From the NCBI GenBank assembly GCA_033439765.1, contig JAULSN010000005.1:3549001-3613000 (forward strand): DNA of 64,000 bases, given 5' to 3'. Positions 21,641 to 34,513 of this stretch are shown piece after piece. The position numbers and the translations under genes were made by a program. Source of the DNA: Lasiosphaeria ovina (lineage: Eukaryota; Ascomycota; Sordariomycetes; Sordariales; Lasiosphaeriaceae). The notes under the pieces are model-generated. The model was not told the DNA's origin, did not search any database, and saw only the letters and a program-made list of their open reading frames with translations. Position 1 is the stretch's first letter; each line of letters starts with the position of its first letter.

Positions 21641-23604
21641 GTGTGTGTATGTGTGGCAGGGTGGTTGATATCTGGCAGCCCGGCAGACGTGAAGGGAAGG
21701 TGAAGAATGGGACAAGACGTCTGTGACTTGCTTTCGCCGTCCTACTGACCGTGTATAATAGCCCGATTCTAGCCTACCCGGGCAACCGTTCCCCTGTCTG
21801 GTCTCTCCTTTACGACACGTACATGGCGGGAGTAGAGGTGGTACGTCTAGCCAGCTTGCAGCTCGGGTGTTCCTGCAGCAGCAAAATTCAGTTTGTCGTT
21901 GCGCCTCGTTATTCGGTGGCTTCTCGTGCCCATCTCCTTCACATGCTTTTCATTCTCCGCTTGTTTTGTGTCCGGGAGAGGAATCTGGCGCCCGTTTACT
22001 GTTATATCGAAGCGCATGTAGCCAAGGCTTTTCTACGGGAATGACAAAGTCTACAACTTCGTGGAAACCCATTCCCTTTGAGTTGAGTGTAACGAAATCT
22101 ACATGTGGCTATCTGTATCCTAGGGACTGGGGATTGTTGTTATCGAGGATCTGAGGACAATGCTTGCATGCTCCTGTCACCAAGTGCTGGCAAACATCTT
22201 GCCGGCCTTTGGAACGGTATCTCGCAGCCCACTAGGAGAAAATGGAGGCTAGAGATGCACAACTTAACTCTGCGGAAAGGCTATGGGAGTAAGGAGGGCC
22301 GTGTTCTCCGTGACACTTCTTACAGTTCAGAAAGTGAAACACTACCGAGCCCGGTTGGCAGTTCGTACTGGTCTCCTGCTGCAATTTGGTCACGGGCTTG
22401 GAATAATCACGCACCGTTCGCCCTCCTCGATATTCCTCGATGCTGAAATTTGCGTGTGAAGGCTCATTTACCTAACTCGCACTACCTATTGTCTGCTGTC
22501 TTATCCCCTTTGCTAGATCCAGTCCTCCCAGTCAACCTTTCTCTCGTGCCAAGATATCTCCTAGGCACTAGCAGCAATATCACGCGTCTAACTTTCTCGG
22601 TATCGTGCCTGATATAACCTTGTCTTCAGCACCCTCAAGTCTTATTCGCAGCAAGACACTTACGCTTCTCGAGCACATACAGTTAGTATTTTATAATATA
22701 TCACTGCTGTGCAAGGCTTAAATATCAACAACCAACTAGGGGGGCGAGATTATTATCTCTGACCCGGTTCCAGTGGTTCGCATCTGTCCATGAGCGGCAT
22801 CAATTCCCCTGGACAAACAAACCCCAGTGCCAGCAACTTCTCCTTTCGAACTTTAGGTTTTATATACTGGGCATAACCTGTCCCTGTTACTATTATTGTA
22901 GCAAGAAAAACCAAATATGGGAACCGGAAGGTAAGGAAAAGGGGATAAGAACGCCCAGACAGGACAGCAACTGCAAACACAGAACCCCAGCAGATAGACA
23001 TATACATAAACTCCAATACATGCAACACTAGCCGTAACCCATACCGGAAAACAATAAGCCATGCAAAACTCACAAAGATCCAGACAGATGGACAGATAGA
23101 TAGGTAGAAATATATATAGATAGGCAGCCCTCACCTCGTTCACGCCCTACGAACCGAACGCATATATACATGCGCAGCGGAAGGTCACCGGCGGGCGCCG
23201 CGCCTCGCTGCCTGCTGTCCCGTGCCTGATCCGCCCCCGTCCGTCCCTCAAGCTTTCAAGTTTACTGAGCGAGTCTCTACCCAGTCCGGTCCGGCCCAGC
23301 CCCCCTGCCCTGCATCGTTCCTCTCGCGCAATACACGGGCTTGCAAAATTCCACTGTTACCATACATATAACCTGCTCGGTACTGGTAAAAAATAAAACC
23401 CAAAAAATGATCATTCCTCTCTCTCCGCCGAATACAATTCCAATAGTAATAAAGGACACAGCAGGTCCATCGTCGTTTATCGCCAGTCGCCTTGCGGCGA
23501 CTCTTTTGTCTTCATTGGCGAAGCCCACTCTCCATCTATGAGCGAAAACCCCGCTATGTACGTCTCGCCAAATAAGATATCGCCAAAAGAAAAAAAGAAG
23601 ACAA

Positions 23605-26600
23605 TTAAATTTCAACTAGCCGCTGTGGATTTTGATTTTGTTGTTGTTGTTGTTTAGGTATTTGATAAGAGTCGCCGTTTGTTGGCGAAGAGGAGAAAAT
23701 CTCACGGACGGCAGCAAAGAAGCCTGGGAATCTGCTGTACGACATGGCGCACAGTACAAACAGGAGCAGTGGGATCTATCACATGGTTAGAATCACCGGC
23801 CAGGGTAGGAAAGAGAAGCGAAGGAGCGGAAATAAAGACATACCCAGATGAAGAAAAGATTTCGGTCGCGGCTCAATCTCTTCAGCTTTTTCGCATGCTC
23901 CCGTCGGAGATTCTCCTGCTGCTCTTTGGTGATTGCGTTCTTGCGTCCAATCTGGAGCAGTGCCGGTCTTTCAAATTCGGCCTCTTTGGATTTAATCTCC
24001 ACTGCCGCCAAAGCCGAAGCCGCAGACGAGGTGCTGCTGGCGATCTGGTCCTCCGTTGCAGTGTCGTAAAGAGCAGCACATTTTAGATCCGCCTCAGCCT
24101 CGGCTGCTGCCTGTGCGGCAGATGCCTGTTTCGTGTCCAGGCCGTCATCGCGCTGTGGATATATATCTTCGTAAGATGGCGGAGGGGTTGAAGCGGTAGC
24201 ACCGGCGACGGCAGCACCGGCCATCAGCGATGATAGATCCCACCACTTGCCATACAGCTCCTTGGTAACAGGTGCCTGGTCTCCAGCCGACCCCGGCCTG
24301 GGCCCGCCAAGATTAGGCACCATGGATTGCAGACGTTGCATCACGGCGGCTTGGTATTCCGGTAGAAGCGGCATGTTTAGCTGTGGTCGATAAGGGAATT
24401 GGGGGAATTGCGGAAACTGGGGGAACTGTGGAAACTGAGGCAGCTGTGGTAATTGCGCAAGGCTCTGGAGATGCAAAGCCATCGACTGCTGGAACTGCTG
24501 GAGCTGTGCAGCGAAGTGATCCTTGAGCCCTGTAACGGTAGAGGGCGATTCCGGCCTCCCGGCTCCATCGTCGCCGGATTTGGGTTGGCGGAGACGGTGC
24601 GGACTGCTTTCTCGTGTTCGAGACTCGTGGACGCTGCTTCGTCGCATTTGAAGCCAAGGTTCATCAGCTTCCTCCGAATCCGAAGTCTCCGAAATGTCCG
24701 AGGACGAATATTCTGGCGACTCTGGTGCGGGCCCGAGGCTATCGCTAGACATACCTCCCGCCGCTAGTCTCGAGGGTCGGAGGGATGTGAGGCTGGCGGC
24801 ACTACTTGCACGAGTAAAGAGTGACGTGCCGCTCTGGGATCTCGTATGTCGCTCGGGGCCGTTCACGGCTCGACGGGCTTCCCGTGACCGAGCAACATCT
24901 GCGGCCGTGAAGCCCGACAGAGTCCGGATCGTAGGGTCAGCTCCACAGGATATTAAGCGCCTGACAATATCGGGGTGATTATTGAGGCACGCCATGTGAA
25001 GGGCCGTGTAGCCCCCCCTGTCGCGCATATCCGGGTTTGCACCTCGCGCAAGAAGACCGGCAACGAAGCGATGCAGGCCTATGGCAGAGGCAAGGTGCAA
25101 CATCGTCTGCCCTGTCCTCCTCCTGAGGTTTAGCCTGGGTTTATGGGGGCTGTCGTCCATGTCGATCATTTCTAGTACTTGGAGCACCTGGCTCTCGAAT
25201 TTCGTATTCATCGCGAAGTTGTTGAACGCCGAGCCATCGCCACCGGAAGAGTGGCCCCACGGCTCTGGACGGCCAATTATTCGCCGCGCGATGCTAGACA
25301 CGTCGTCGTATGTGCCAGACATTTTGTGTCCCAGCACGGCGAGGGCAGTGCGCAGGAGCTGTTGCTCGTCGTCCTCGACGTACCTAAACGTCTTGGGATT
25401 TTGTGGGGGTTGGACAGCCTGGTGTTTGAGAAGCACATGCACAGGACCCGCCTTGGCAGACGGCGGAAGCAGACACACCAAGGAAGTGGTCCCCCAGAAC
25501 GTCGTTGTAGTGGCCTGCGTGTCGCCAAACATGACTTCCATGCCCTGTTGAAACCCGCAGCCGAGCACTGTAACTTCTATACCACCAGATTTGGGCCCTT
25601 CCGAAGGAATGATCTTATGAATGGTCGAGACCGAGGATGTAGCCGGGGTCGCCAAGGCGATTGTATTGTACAAGCTGGCTGAAATTGCGTGGGCCATCTG
25701 GTTGTTGGCTTGTGCCTCGGAAGCATTTGCCGCTGCCCTCACTCCGTTCGGACTCGGCGCACGGCTCGGATCGACCGATGACGGTCGGGTAAACATGGCC
25801 AGTCCAGCGGCCTCTAAGCTAGAGGCACTGTTGCCATTTGGGAACATTGATGGCTGATCGTTGGTGGGTGGCGTCGGGACGCCGTTTGCGAACCGAAGAG
25901 GTATTGCGGGCGCAGAGGCGACGGCGCCCGCACCGTACAACGACTGTTCGGTGGTGGCTAGGAATGGCGGAGGGGTAGGGGAAAATGGTGATGCCCCTAA
26001 CGTTTCTCTCGCGCTGAAGGGCGGGGGGTTTGCGAGCTGGGACTCGGACGGATAGGCCGTCTCCAGCTTTGTCATCGTTAGCCCCCTCGGGACCTTCTTG
26101 GAACCGCTAGGCTTGCGCCTCTTGGAAGATGGCTCAAGCAGCGGAGGCGAGGCAGGTCGAGATAAATTCCGCGGAGGAGAGACTATGGCGGCCGTTTGAG
26201 ACTGGGCAGCCAAGGTCCCATCGGCTGGCGCCATTGACATTGACATTGACATGGCGTGCTCGTGAACTGAGAAGTCCGGGAAGGAAAGTGGCTGGCCAGG
26301 ACCCATGCCTACTGTTAGACTCTGGTCAGGGCCAACTCCGGCGTTGGGCCCCTGAGGCGTTGCATCTGCACCAGGCGATGGCGGCACCGGGGTCTTGTGG
26401 TCGTCGGTAATCATAATGGAGCGTGACATGACCTGCTCGACGAGGTTGCCGCGGTAGTCGGTGATGGTGAATATGACCCTGAATCCATCTTTCTCGGAAT
26501 GGTGTCGGCAGTAGCATGCGATCCGCATGGGCACGTCCACGAACCACACTGGAGGTTGTGGCTGTGGCTTGGGCGATGCGGGTTCCTCGAGTATATACGG

Positions 26601-28085
26601 CTGCCATTCTCTGACCTCGATACAGTTGAAGACAATGACTCTTTTGTCTTCGTCCTTGGCCCAGGCCTGTTCCTCGTCGGGCTTCTTAACCTTCTTGCGT
26701 GCCGCCCGCTTCTGTTCGCGCGTCATGCAGCCTTTGCAGATCTGCACGACACCACCATTCTGAGGGTTTGTTATTGTCTGGTCTTCTTCTGTGTTCGCTT
26801 GCCCACTGGCCGCTTTGCGAGCCCGCTCCATTGCCGCCTCGCACAGGTCGGCATCTTTCATCGCACTGGAGCAGACGAGGGTAGTGTGCAACTCTAGCGT
26901 ATCCGGCGACGGCTCCGGTGTGGGTTTTTGTAAGAACTTGGGCTTGCTAATTGTATGGGGCGGAAGGTGGAGGTTCTTGACGCCATTGGGCAATCCAGTG
27001 AAGACCAGCTTGACGGGGATCTGCGTCTCGACCCTCGACTTAAGGGGTATTGGCATAACATCTAGTCTCCTGTAAGGTTGCAGGTTCAATTGCGATTGTT
27101 GTAGACCGCCGACATTCGCCATAGCACTGCCGACCCACTGAGCCGGTATGGGATCTTGGGCCCTTTTTGGTAGGTCGAACTGTAAAGGGATGCCCACATT
27201 GAACGACTTGCCCCACTGACTTCCAGTGACGGGTAGGCCACTTGTGTCGAAGGTATTGCTAGGTGACAGGGCAGAGGGTGAAGAGCTCTGACTTGCGATC
27301 ATGCCCGAGAAAGGCGACGTTCCCGGTGACACATCTATGTTCAAAGTCGAAGGAGCATAGGTCTGTGAGAGAATTAGAACCCCACACTGACGGGACTCTT
27401 GTGGGAAGTGTAAACGTACTGGATAGTCGTTGCCAAAATAAACCATTCCTGGTGGCAAAACCTTGTTCGACCCTGGTTTCTGCAAATACGGTGGTGAGCC
27501 GTCTCCATCTGGGCTCGGACAGCTTACGGGGCTGCCGAAATCCGAATTGAAGGTTCCGGCACTAGTGCCGAACTGAACTATATTGGCAGACCTCTCGATG
27601 GCAGAAAGGTTCACGGTGCCGTCGAGCCGGCCGATTTGAGTTGTCCCATCCGCCATGCAGAATTCAAAATTTGCCTTGATATCTCCGTCGTTTCCCTTGG
27701 AAAGGTCTCCGCTGGTTAGGTTGGTCTTGGCCGACCCGATGCTGTCCGTCCTCCTCGACCACAGCGTGCCGGACATGGAATTGTCGGAGCTGCTCGTCGA
27801 TTGTAAAAGCGCGCCATTGGGGGGGAGGACTGAGAAGGTGACGGACGGAGAGGGAAGCCCCTTGTCGTGGTTAATTAGATCCACGAAGGGTTGGAGGGTC
27901 TCGACATCGGGGGTCTCGTGGCGGTTTGGCAGAGGACTTGCCTCGTCCGAATCGAAGATGAACTCGCTGCTGAAGTCGGCGTTGACGTCCGGGTTGAAGT
28001 CGGTGTTGAAGTGGGTGCCGAAGTCGTGTTCGAGGTCCGGGTCGGACCCGAACCCTGCGGTCCCGGGCACAATGTCGTCGTCCAT
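23605..28085 (-). CDS. Mga2/Spt23-type membrane-anchored transcription factor (TIG, ankyrin, C-terminal TM)
   Basis: Two exons are inferred on the minus strand: 28085-23844 and 23775-23605, giving 1470 residues. The 68-nt intron starts GTATGT and ends GATAG. The N-terminus is acidic (Asp/Phe-rich). A TIG/IPT domain lies at about residues 815-900 (KIIPSEGPKSGGIEVTVLG, GFQQGMEVMFGD, LVCLLPPS). Two ankyrin repeats follow at about 985-1065 (GQTMLHLASAIGLHRFVAGL, GYTALHMACLNNHPDIVRRL). A basic helix (EHAKKLKRLSRDRN) precedes a single membrane segment, FFIWIPLLLFVLCAM, and a short Gln-rich tail. In yeast, Mga2 and Spt23 sit in the ER membrane as dimers, are ubiquitylated by Rsp5 and clipped by the proteasome, and the freed part activates the OLE1 fatty-acid desaturase gene in response to lipid packing and oxygen. 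The same role is inferred. The layout fits one Mga2/Spt23 ortholog; I cannot say which yeast paralog it resembles more. Confidence 0.93.
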
Positions 28086-31000
28086 GCAACCGGTCCCGCT
28101 GTCGCCAGTGGCCGTGGGTGGCCGGTAAATGCGATAAGAAGCGACGATGGCGCGATCGAGCGGCGATGGAGCACGCTAGGCACTGGCAATTGACCCTGCT
28201 CGGTGTCAAGACGTCTCAACGCCCTCCGCGTCGTGCTGACCTCGTGCTCGTCGACAAGGCTCCTGGAGTAGGGGGTACCTGGGCAGGCGATTCACGTGCG
28301 ACAAAGTTATTGGCTTGTCTGCTTCGTCTCCTTGGCGCGCGAACCAAACACCCGTCTCGAGAGAATATCGATGTTTGCAAACCAAGCAGCGGCGAATGGA
28401 TGTGGAACGGACAGGGATAAGAGGGGCCGCGTGGACGGACGGCTGGCACGGGAAAAAAAGTCGGTCGGTCGGTTGGTTCGGTCGGCCGGTCAATCGGTCA
28501 ATCGATCGATCGGTGGTGGTGTGCGGGTGTGCGACGGCGGATGGGGGACGAGCGGCGACGAGAGACTAGAGAGGCAGTTTCCCTTCCGAAAGGCGGTAAA
28601 CGAATTGGGAGGCGGCTGGCTGGCGTGTCCAATTGGCGATGCAGGTTGCAGGCGGCGATGGTTGGTCTGGTGCTATTAAGTACCTAAGGTTAGGGAGCGG
28701 CGGAGGTCGTCGTTATTAACCCTGGACAGATGATCAACGTCGAAGACTCAAGCGTCGCGTCGGTGCCGGCCGTTGCTACGTTTTCCAGCTTTTCCGCGAG
28801 CTTTGGTCGCAGGAGATGGAAGCGCAGGCAGACGACGGGACTTGAGGAGGGCGGCGACCAGACACGAACGCTGACGACAAGCAGCCAAGTTGGGCTGGGA
28901 ATTGAGGATGGGCTCGATAGGACTAGGTGCGATAGAAAGTGGAGGCGACGTCGGACGAGAACAAAAGTGGGTGCGTGCCTTGGGATGGGCCAACGAGGCG
29001 CCGCCAAGCTGAGCCAAAGCCCTTCAAGTTCTGTCCCCTTCGGTCCCACACACCTGGCCTGACCTCGTTGCACTGTTATCAAGTCTAGTGTATTGCGCTC
29101 GCAATGCAGAACCAGGTAACCTAAGGTAGTTTGTCGTTAGGGCATCCCGCGCAAATCACTTGTCCCACTTCTTCGTGGGGGGAATTCAAGACAGGAAGAC
29201 CGCTGGAGATGCGCGACGGACCAGTCTGACTCTGGCTCGGGATAGCTCCCTTGTTGGATGTTGTTTATTGACTCTGGATTAAAAGCATCTGCCCGGGTCT
29301 TAAAGGTGTCATGAAATGGGACAGGACCACGGCTGCCGAGGACTAGAATTGCGTGACCCTGAACCTTGGGCGCCGAGAAACTTAATAGATGGCTCCAAAC
29401 CTTGTTCTGCTGTCACCCCCCCTCAACTCGTGAGCTCTTCAAGACGTCTCCCTGGCGGCAGACAGGCCCTGAAGACTCACCGAGGCTGCAGATATTTGTT
29501 TACCGTCACTGGGCATTTATCCGCAGCTGTCTGATTCGGACAATTTCCAAAATTCTCCTTTTTTTATGTCTTCCTTGTCGGCTTAAAGGGACAATACTGC
29601 TGGAATAAACTTTGCCCCTCGCCCTTGCCTCAGATACCGACCTTATCTAGCTAGGGCCGCTGTCCAACCTGCTGCCACCCCATCTTTGCTGAAGCATAAA
29701 AACCAAAAAGGGCAAACTCAATTCGACACACGCACGGAGGCAAAGATGCGTAGTTCCCCGGCAAGCGTTAGATCGAACGGCGTGTCCTCGAGCCCAAAAG
29801 TCAGGTACCTCACCAACCAGGAGGTTGTATATGTATGCACACCCTTTTTCCGAGCTTATTTGACTCTCAAAGCAACCCCATCCATCCATCCATCTACCAC
29901 GCCCTCTGTCCCGTTCCCATCTTTGCTGCGCGGCCTCGCACGCGAGCCTTTTTTGGGGAATTAAGGGACCATGGAACGAACGAATCTAAGGGAGGCACGG
30001 ATATTTTAGGTGTCTTTCTACACGTGCGTTGTCGAGATAACTATAACTACCTTACAGATTACCAATATGCATAGCTTGAAGTCCCATCTCCCAAAGTCGC
30101 GTCAATAAATCAGGCAATCAAACAGTACTAGTTCAAATTCCACATATGACTTCTCATTTGATGTCAATCAATCAATGGGCTGTGAACCTACCCCAGCAGT
30201 TGTTTGATAGCAGCCGGCACCCCTTCACATCACATCACATTACACACTCGTCTATATACCTAGGTAGGTACGGTATGTATGTTATGCACATCTGTAGGCG
30301 ATGCGTATACCACCACCAAACCTTACCTACCCAGCCATACCATACCCCCCCTTCTTCTCTAAATCATCAATGTTTGTGCTGCATTATCATTGTGGTCGTA
30401 TGTCACAAACAAAAGCGCCTCCCTCCCCTCCATCCCTTCTCGCCTCGTTTCCCGCCTCGTTTCTCACCTCGTTGCTAAAATGCCTTTCCTTTCCTTTTCC
30501 GTTATCCCGAGAGCTGACTCCGAAGGAACAGCAGCAACAAGTGCCCCAAAAAAAACCTGGCAATGAGTGGCTTGTGGCTTAGTGGCCTTGCATTGGCCCC
30601 GTCATCGCTTTGGCGAACCTGACGAGTCAGATGCAGCATGTCAAAAGGATCCCGTTTAACGAAATACAGGGCAGCCGCGCAGATCGGCTTGCTGCCGTGT
30701 AACCCATCCTTTCTCCAGGGGGGGGCCGACATCGACCCGAAGCCCGGGTATGGCCACTGCCAGGGTGCCCTGCGTGTGTGGACGTGAACGATGCTCGTGT
30801 TGCCGGACATGATATTTGAAGTAGGTGGGTGCTAGCTTCTTTACCACTTCGGCCTTGTGCATAGGTAAGGTAGGCACTCTACGAGTTTGCGGCGCATTAT
30901 TGCGAAGTCGGCTAGGCTCGGGATACAAGACTCGAGATTCCAAAAATAAAATAAAAAAATTGGTTAGTCGCCGCTATCTAGAGTAGTTTGCCGGATACCG

Positions 31001-31260
31001 AGCCACCAAATAAAGAGCAACTCTCTCATTGCAGAGTGAAGAAAGTCCATTGGCCAATCAAGTTCAATAAGTCGAAAGAGAACGCTCTCGCAAGATAACG
31101 TCAAAGACGAACAATTGGCGATGAGGCCTCCTCCTTGTCGACACCCTCCGATGCCGCCACTCTCTTCCATTCCGGCTAAATAGCGCCCGCTAATCAGACG
31201 CCAAAGTCTACAATTCCCATACCCAACAGCCCGCTCTGCGCATCTGTCACAAGTTGCATC
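28086..31260. other. Intergenic region, no gene seen
   Basis: About 3.2 kb upstream of the Mga2/Spt23-type gene and downstream of the antiporter gene. It contains a CGGT/CAATCGAT-rich stretch near 28460-28515 and TACCTACC motifs near 30255-30335. No frame looks like a real protein. The first 1-1.5 kb probably carries the promoter and 5' leader of the transcription factor gene. Confidence 0.55.
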
Positions 31261-33115
31261 TCATTGCTCAGCGGCGGTTGAAGGTTTCAGAGGGAGTGGG
31301 TCGTCAGGGAACCGTATCGTTCGGCCCGCCGCCACTGGCCCCGCGTCGCGCTCTAGGTCCGGAGTGGCCGCGCCGTCTCCGCCACCCACCGGCGGGCTCC
31401 GGCTCTCGGACGGTGACGCGATCGCGGAATCCGACGCAGCCTCTTCTCTCCGCGCTGGAATAACAGCCCCGCCAATCTTGAAGACGGGCCGACCTAGTGC
31501 CGATGGCGCAACGGCTCTCGGCAGTTCGTCTGATGTAGGTCTAGATCTCGAGCGCGTGGAAATGGCAGTGACTAGTTCACCGACGCGAAAGGGTGGTGTC
31601 CCGCCCGCTCGGCCCTCACTAGAAGTCGAGGTGATGACTCTCGAAGATATAGTCCGAGGCAGGTAGAAGCCCAGCTTCCCAAGGGGAATACTGAGACCGT
31701 GGACAACCTAGGGAGTTGTTAGTTGGGATGCCTGCCTAAAACACAAACGCCAATATAAAACCGCTTACAATGCTACAAATAGCAAGAAACCACACCACCA
31801 CATTGACAGTCTCACCCAAGTTAGCAATGTCCGCCCGGGGTTCGCTATCGATCTCCATTGTCGCCAGAAACTCGAGCGTAATGTAGAGATAAAAGATGGC
31901 CGACACGCCCACGGGCCCAAAGAAGCCTACGAATATGGCCTGGCGCACGTGCTCAATCTGCGGTACGAATTTATGGATGGCAAACACCCACGGCAGACGG
32001 CGGAACAAGAGGACCAGGATGCCGAGCGGGATGAGGCGGTAGATGGGAATGACATCATTGTGTAAGAAGCTGTCCCAGGGGCAGACGGCGCCGTACCACA
32101 TGAATATGCTGACGTTGAGCAGCATGTCAATGGTGGGCTGCAGCGAGTCGTCTATCGTCTCCAAGCGGAACCAGTCGTCCCAGGTGAAGACGTTGCCGGC
32201 AATGAAGCAGGCGAGCACGTCGTCGCTGCCAATCATGCCACATGTCCCCACGATAAAGAGAGCAAGGGAGATGGCGAAGACGAGGAAGCTCTCGCGATCG
32301 ACGTACTTGCGCTCCTCGGCCCAGTGTAGTAGCTCCTTGGCAATCCAGCCGACGACGGCGCCGTAGACAATGCTGAGGAGGATTACATAGCCCCACGTCT
32401 CGCCGAACCACATGCCCATAGCGACGCGTGCGCCTCCATCTTCTGCTACTCCGCCGTCGCCAGTATACTTGATCAGATAGAGGGCAAAGAAGAGGAAGGG
32501 GTACCCCAGGCCGTCATTGGCGCCAGACTCGGCAATGATGATTTGCTGGAGATCCTTGGGTACGTTATGGTCTGCGAACTTGCCTTTAACAATAACGTTA
32601 GAAAGGACGGGGTCTGTCGGGGTGACGCAAGACCCGACAACAAGAGCATGGAGGAAGTTCATGTTGGGGACGAGCGCCCATATGAGGAGGCTCGTTGCCA
32701 GCCACATGGCGGCCATGATGGGGCCAAGGAGCAGGGAAAGCGGTCTCCATTGCTTCTTGAGGTAGCGGCTGGGCAGCTGCACGCCGGCCAAGACCAGCTG
32801 CACTCCAAGAACGAGGCGCGAGAAATACAAAGTCACAGTGTTGACGTTCTCCACCGAGCCCGCATATTCGAGGGGCTTTACCAAGTCTGCCGCCGACGGC
32901 GAGACTGCCACGCCCGCCAAGAGAGATATGACTAAGAAGCTGGAGGGTCAGTCCCGGCGGAGGAATCGATCTGGAGGGGTATCACTTGGCAACTTACGGG
33001 CCTCGGAGAGGTAGAAGTTCTCCTTGCACAAATACGAGACAAGGCCGAAAAGGGATATCCATCCGCCCAGCACACTCACCACAATGTTAAAATTGGTGAC
33101 TGCTAGGGTCGGCAT
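31261..33115 (-). CDS. nha1: Plasma-membrane Na+/H+ antiporter, Nha1/Sod2 (CPA1) type
   Basis: Three exons are inferred on the minus strand: 33115-32998, 32931-31769 and 31707-31261, giving 575 residues. Intron 1 is GTAAGT..TTAG and intron 2 GTAAGC..CTAG; both joins keep frame and restore family motifs (YLSEALISLLAGVAVSP; then VVHGLSIPLGKLGFYLPR). The protein has about 12 membrane helices. The ion-binding pair is the ND of ESGANDGLGYPF (residues 178-179), with PTDPVL in the preceding helix region. The cytosolic tail is about 150 residues, Ser/Pro-rich, and ends with RTIRFPDDP, a motif often seen in fungal Nha1 tails. Such proteins export Na+, Li+ and K+ in exchange for protons. The tail is much shorter than that of yeast Nha1 (985 residues in total), which is usual for filamentous fungi. 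If intron 2 is not removed the frame ends at 31736, giving a tail-less form. Confidence 0.93.
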
Positions 33116-34213
33116 CTTGACGGTTGAGTCGAGCAGGAGAACGGAGTATTTAAAAATAAAAAAAATTTCCTTTCGCGGCCGCAGCGCAGGCCGGAGAAGA
33201 ATCTTAGCCGACTCCGGAGTAGCCGTCCTCGAAAGTGTTGCTATGGACGAATAGGGTGTAGTAGGCCGGAGCGGGAAGGCTAAGTGTTATTGAATCATGG
33301 GTGCGTCCTCTGGGCGCCGGAGCGACGAGGCGGCGTGGAGTGGAACGGCGCTTCAACCGGTCCAGCGTGCCCTTTGGGGAGAGGTCCGTTTTCTTGTCTT
33401 TTTTTTGTGTTTGCTATATCGCAATAGCCAAGGCTTGGTAATTACTTGGATAACCAGCAAACGACAAGCGACGGGCAAACCAAGCAAAGACTTGAGTCCT
33501 GTGTACCGCACCTGTGCACTGTATACTCGTATACGGCACACGTAGCAGTGATACAGGTGTAGGTTCGAGTACGGCCGTTAAGGAGAAGGTACGAAGCGAA
33601 ACAAGCAAACTGGGTTGTCCAGGAGTGGGTACCTTACGGATAGCAGAAAATTCCCTGCAACCTAAACGTCCAGGCTAGAAGTTGGTCCGCCGTCGATTTC
33701 CGGATTGTGTGGCCCACCAAGAGTCAGGAAGTGGGGACGTGAAGCGAAGTCAAGGCCGACAGACTAGGCAGCGGCTCACATCGAATCAAGCAGGTTCGGG
33801 ATGGGGCGGCGCCGTCGGTTTTGCTGCATTGGACTCTTGAGGGCTTTTGGGACTGCAACCTGACATTGATTGCGGAATGATGATCATCCGCTAACATGTT
33901 GCCAAGAAAGGCGAGCAGAGATCGGCTTTCCCTGTCGACCCGGAATCAGGATGGCGGTCGGCACTAGGAGGGCTTCAATTGCGACGAATTCAAATCGCTG
34001 GCTTCAGTTCAGTTGAAGACGAGGAATTGTGCCAAAGTGACAAATCGTAAAAGGAGAACGGGAAGGTGCTCTACATTTAGGTACGTACTACTATCACGCA
34101 TTAGCCTATCCCGTGTCTGGAGTCTTATCAATGGAGCTGCGCTGCGATTGAACAACGGGCGCAACTGCCACACGTGGAATTCTTATGTAAGGTAATTGGC
34201 CAAACCAGAGAAC
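33116..34213. other. Intergenic region, no gene seen
   Basis: About 1.1 kb between the antiporter start and the left edge of the duplicated segment. It should hold the antiporter promoter. No frame looks real. Confidence 0.5.
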
Positions 34214-34513
34214 CTTGACGGGCGACCCACGCGACACAGTGCAGAGCGGCTCAAGCGAGCTCTTGGCACTGTCTAAATAGGGGTTCCTTTACAGTTGCGG
34301 TCCTCAATCCTCAAACATCATGATATCATGGCACTATCGTCAGCCAAGTCTCACTTTATGCCGCTGGGGCAATACGGGTTTCTTTCTAACGCAAGTATAA
34401 AGTAAACATTTCTCAGGAGTGTCGGCGTGGGCCAGCCACTAGGACCTCGGTAACACAAACAAAACAAAAAACAAAACAAGACATGACATGACAAAAGCGA
34501 TATCCCCTCTTTA

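Larger units (their letters stand above)
14482..23604. other. Nine-kilobase region with no convincing gene
   Basis: This spacer lies between the start of veA and the stop of the Mga2/Spt23-type gene. All frames longer than 100 codons overlap other frames, use Ser/Arg/Pro/Cys-rich composition, and show no domain or spliceable partner. It is full of short tandem repeats (ACGC, GCATC, CTTG, AC, TA, GTT, CT and C runs) and TACCTACC motifs. The veA-proximal part must hold the veA promoter and probably a long 5' leader. A non-coding RNA or small secreted-protein genes cannot be excluded by eye. Confidence 0.6.

Noticed and set aside
22753..23143. Short hydrophobic minus-strand frames downstream of the Mga2/Spt23-type gene
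   Set aside because: They lie in the probable 3' UTR, overlap each other in two frames and show no family motif; AT-rich sequence often gives such frames.
30128..30145. B-box-like GTTCAAATTCC as a possible tRNA gene
   Set aside because: No matching A box, acceptor stem or anticodon arm could be found at the right distance.
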